From Bacillota bacterium (lineage in GTDB: Bacteria > Bacillota > Clostridia > Peptostreptococcales > Anaerovoracaceae), in the NCBI GenBank assembly GCA_017621195.1, contig JAGATO010000152.1:1-14907 (forward strand): 14,907 bases of DNA, given 5' to 3'. This document shows positions 13,281 through 14,907 of the stretch, piece by piece. The position numbers and the translations under genes are program-made. The notes below the pieces were generated by a model. It had not been told where the DNA came from and did no database searches. It saw nothing but the letters and a program-made list of their open reading frames with translations. The first letter of the stretch is position 1. Each line of letters begins with the position of its first letter.

Positions 13281-13819
13281 CCATTTTTGAGATCTTTCCT
13301 GCTTTTGAGATCCTTCCTGCATCCCGGGTTTCCATGCTCCGAACACGTCCGCCGCACCAGATCGGCGACGGTGAAGAACAGACAGCACAAAGCGTACCAG
13401 ATGGCTGCGAAAATCAGAGACACCTGACCTAAAAAGTGGAACCGCAGGTTGGAGTAATCCCAGACGGCCCAGCCAAGCCACAGGTTTACCACGGTGCCGG
13501 TGGCCAGTTCTACAGCGGTGATGATCAGAGCGCCGGCAGCCGCCTTCATCCAGAAGGGAAGGTCGGGCATTTCCGCTTCCATGGCGTACAGCAGCGCGAA
13601 GCACAGTCCTCCCGCCAGACTCATGGTCCAGTGGCTGTAGCCCCGGAAAGCGATCTCCAGACAGGGATAGGCGGCGGCACCCAGAAGGAAGGTTTGGCAC
13701 AGCCGACGGGGCAACAGGGCCGGAACCGTTGGGGCGGATTCGGCGGCGGATTTCACGGTTTTATTAGATGAAAACGAATTGTGATTCATAGCGGGTTTAG
13801 TATCTGCAGAAATAATCAT
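13268..13819 (-). CDS. CmpB-family ('putative ABC transporter permease') membrane protein
   Basis: 183 residues from ATG 13819, or 173 from the internal ATG 13789; neither has a visible Shine-Dalgarno site, so the start is uncertain. A variable polar N-terminus (1-38) is followed by four to five membrane helices. These contain the family's conserved wording: 'EIAFRGYSHWTMSLAGGLCF' (55-74), 'ELATGTVVNLWLGWAVWDYSNLRFHFLGQVSLIFAAIWYAL' (104-144). This matches the widespread Clostridia family annotated as putative ABC-transporter type IV/CmpB, whose function is not established. No ATPase gene is adjacent. The C-terminus is basic and includes a six-residue tandem duplication (RKDLKS/RKDLKN). The gene is divergent from the DUF362 gene, its promoter region overlapping that gene's, and ends inside the small RNA's terminator. 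Confidence 0.8.
   Translation of the reverse strand: MIISADTKPAMNHNSFSSNKTVKSAAESAPTVPALLPRRLCQTFLLGAAAYPCLEIAFRGYSHWTMSLAGGLCFALLYAMEAEMPDLPFWMKAAAGALIITAVELATGTVVNLWLGWAVWDYSNLRFHFLGQVSLIFAAIWYALCCLFFTVADLVRRTCSEHGNPGCRKDLKSRKDLKNGKRG
13285..13320. repeat. 18-bp tandem duplication in the 3' end of the CmpB-like gene
   Basis: TTTTGAGATCTTTCCTGC (13285-13302) is followed immediately by a copy with one change (13303-13320). Eighteen bp keeps the frame and repeats six residues of the basic tail. It looks like a recent slippage event. Confidence 0.8.
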
Positions 13820-13848
13820 TTCAAAAGCGGAAAATAATAGTGTATAAT
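13820..13848 (+). promoter_or_regulatory. Promoter of the DUF362/ferredoxin gene
   Basis: TTCAAA (13820-13825), 17 nt, TATAAT (13843-13848); start near 13855, leader of about 117 nt. On the opposite strand TATTAT (13839-13834) could be the -10 of the CmpB-like gene, with only a poor -35, so the two promoters would overlap. Confidence 0.6.
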
Positions 13849-13941
13849 GGGAATGGATAAGCTGCCGTCATCAGCTGACCGAAGTATGCAAACGTGCCGT
13901 GAAATACGGCCATCGGACATGGAAATCATGGAGAAAGGAGT

Positions 13942-13960
13942 GTCGGGCTGTCCGCCCGAC
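13942..13960 (+). promoter_or_regulatory. Hairpin between two possible ribosome sites of the DUF362 gene
   Basis: GTCGGGC (13942-13948) pairs with GCCCGAC (13954-13960) around TGTCC. A strong AAAGGAG (13934-13940) lies directly before it and GAGGA (13961-13965) directly after, 6 nt from ATG 13972. The stem would partly shield or bring together ribosome-binding sequences, so it could tune translation. Confidence 0.5.
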
Positions 13961-13971
13961 GAGGAAATCAC

Positions 13972-14907
13972 ATGGAAGCATCGAAAGTTTATTACACTAC
14001 ATTTCGCACCGAGGTGGGACGGAGCATTTTAGAGAAACTGAGAAAGCTGATCCTTACCGCAGGTATGGACGAAATGGACTTTAAAAATAAGTTTACCGCC
14101 ATCAAGATTCACTTTGGAGAACCGGGAAATCTGGCCTATCTGCGCCCTAACTACGCTAAGACCGTGGTGGACGTCATCAAAGAAAAAGGCGGAAAGGTGT
14201 TCCTGACTGACTGCAACACCCTGTACGTGGGCGGAAGAAAGCACGCGCTGGAACATCTGGATTCTGCATATACCAACGGCTATAACCCCTTTACTGTAGG
14301 CTGTCATCTGCTGATCGCCGACGGACTGAAGGGTACCGATGAGGTGCTGGTTCCCGTGGACGGCGATTACGTAAAAGAAGCCAAGATCGGTCGCGCTCTG
14401 AGAGATGCCGACGTGATCATTTCCGTCAGCCACTTCAAGTGCCACGAATCCACAGGCATCGGCGGCGCTCTGAAGAATCTAGGAATGGGCGGTGGTTCCC
14501 GGGCTGGAAAGATGGAAATGCACAACAGCGGAAAGCCTCAGGCCGATCCGGAAAAGTGCATCAGCTGCGGCGCCTGCCGTAAGAACTGCGCTCACAGCGC
14601 CATCTCCTTCGTGGAAAAGAAAGCGAATATCGACCACAGCAAGTGCGTCGGCTGCGGACGCTGCATCGGCGTTTGTCCGGTGGATGCCATCGAGGTGGGC
14701 TGGGATGAAGCCAATGAAGTGCTGAATAAGAAGATCGCCGAATACGCTGCCGGCGTTTTGAAGGATAAGGAACACTTCCACGTCACCTTCGTCTTGGACG
14801 TATCGCCGTTCTGTGACTGCCACTCCGAAAACGATATGCCGGTGGTTCCCGACGTAGGCATCTTCGCGTCCAAGGACCCGGTTGCGCTGGATCTGTGCTG
14901 CTCCGAA
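13972..14907 (+). CDS. DUF362 protein with 2x[4Fe-4S] ferredoxin insert, 3' end outside window
   Basis: 312 codons are present and the frame is open at the window edge. The start is ATG 13972 with GAGGA 6 nt upstream. The N-terminal half (1-190) is a DUF362 domain: 'FTAIKIHFGEPGN', 'LRPNYAKTVVDVIKEKGGKVFLTDCNTLYVGGR', 'ADVIISVSHFKCHESTGIGGALKNLGMGGG'. A bacterial-type ferredoxin follows: CISCGACRKNC (C196, C199, C202, C206) and CVGCGRCIGVCP (C225, C228, C231, C235), enough for two [4Fe-4S] clusters. The DUF362 domain then resumes ('VLDVSPFCDCHSENDMPVVPDVGIFASKDPVALD'). Such proteins are common in strict anaerobes and are annotated as Fe-S or 4Fe-4S binding proteins; the reaction is not established. 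No signal peptide is seen, so it is cytoplasmic. The first motif ends in CAHSA where ferredoxins usually have CP, a tolerated change. Confidence 0.93.
   Translation, partial: MEASKVYYTTFRTEVGRSILEKLRKLILTAGMDEMDFKNKFTAIKIHFGEPGNLAYLRPNYAKTVVDVIKEKGGKVFLTDCNTLYVGGRKHALEHLDSAYTNGYNPFTVGCHLLIADGLKGTDEVLVPVDGDYVKEAKIGRALRDADVIISVSHFKCHESTGIGGALKNLGMGGGSRAGKMEMHNSGKPQADPEKCISCGACRKNCAHSAISFVEKKANIDHSKCVGCGRCIGVCPVDAIEVGWDEANEVLNKKIAEYAAGVLKDKEHFHVTFVLDVSPFCDCHSENDMPVVPDVGIFASKDPVALDLCCSE

Noticed and set aside
13129..13290. 53-codon open frame inside the small RNA region
   Set aside because: No ribosome site before its ATG; it reads through the terminator hairpin and U-tract before its stop, and the product resembles nothing I know.
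1..14907. CRISPR arrays, tRNA or rRNA genes, insertion sequences, prophage genes
   Set aside because: I looked through the intergenic regions on both strands and saw no regular repeat-spacer pattern, tRNA cloverleaf with CCA end, rRNA core or transposase motif.

Overview
The window looks like a chromosomal segment of an anaerobic, fermentative Bacillota, most likely class Clostridia. The evidence is consistent A/G-rich Shine-Dalgarno sites (AAGGAGG type), sigma-A-like promoters, U-tailed intrinsic terminators, an [FeFe]-hydrogenase maturase (HydF), a D-2-hydroxyacid (lactate) dehydrogenase, a DUF362/ferredoxin protein and a CmpB-type membrane protein. No phage, plasmid, transposase or CRISPR signature was seen. 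The genus cannot be fixed from the sequence alone.

Layout. (1) Plus strand, 1-1304: the 3' part of tadA (tRNA adenosine deaminase) overlaps, by ATGA, a secreted Ig-like, single-pass membrane protein with a long charged tail, followed by a terminator. (2) Plus strand, 1371-4145: a twin 14-bp palindrome precedes a two-gene unit encoding a polytopic DUF6056/GT-C-like membrane protein and a GtrB/DPM1-like family 2 glycosyltransferase. It ends at a bidirectional terminator. (3) Minus strand, 7431-4252: an Lrp/AsnC regulator with its own promoter and terminator, then an MFS transporter and hydF as a probable operon with a dyad at its promoter. (4) Plus strand, 7808-9746: glnS with promoter and terminator, and a short relic of an SDR oxidoreductase gene between its stop codon and the terminator. 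(5) Minus strand, 11514-9877: a YtcJ-like amidohydrolase with a 17-bp operator-like palindrome in its leader. (6) Plus strand, 11732-12941: a VanH/LdhA-type D-2-hydroxyacid dehydrogenase with a half-conserved Rex-like site on its promoter and a long, repeat-rich leader. (7) 13061-13280, plus strand: a near-consensus extended -10 promoter and a strong terminator enclose about 185 nt with no credible protein, which is the best candidate for an undescribed small RNA. (8) Minus strand: a CmpB-family membrane protein whose stop codon lies inside the RNA's terminator. (9) Plus strand, to the window end: a DUF362 plus 2x[4Fe-4S] ferredoxin protein, incomplete at its 3' end.

Together the genes cover tRNA editing and charging (tadA, glnS), envelope glycosylation (DUF6056 protein and GT2), and redox or fermentation functions (HydF, D-LDH, DUF362 ferredoxin), with one Lrp-type regulator. 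I see no multi-gene defence or biosynthetic system. The most unusual material lies in the intergenic regions: the small RNA, the gene relic, the paired palindromes and the repeat-rich leaders.
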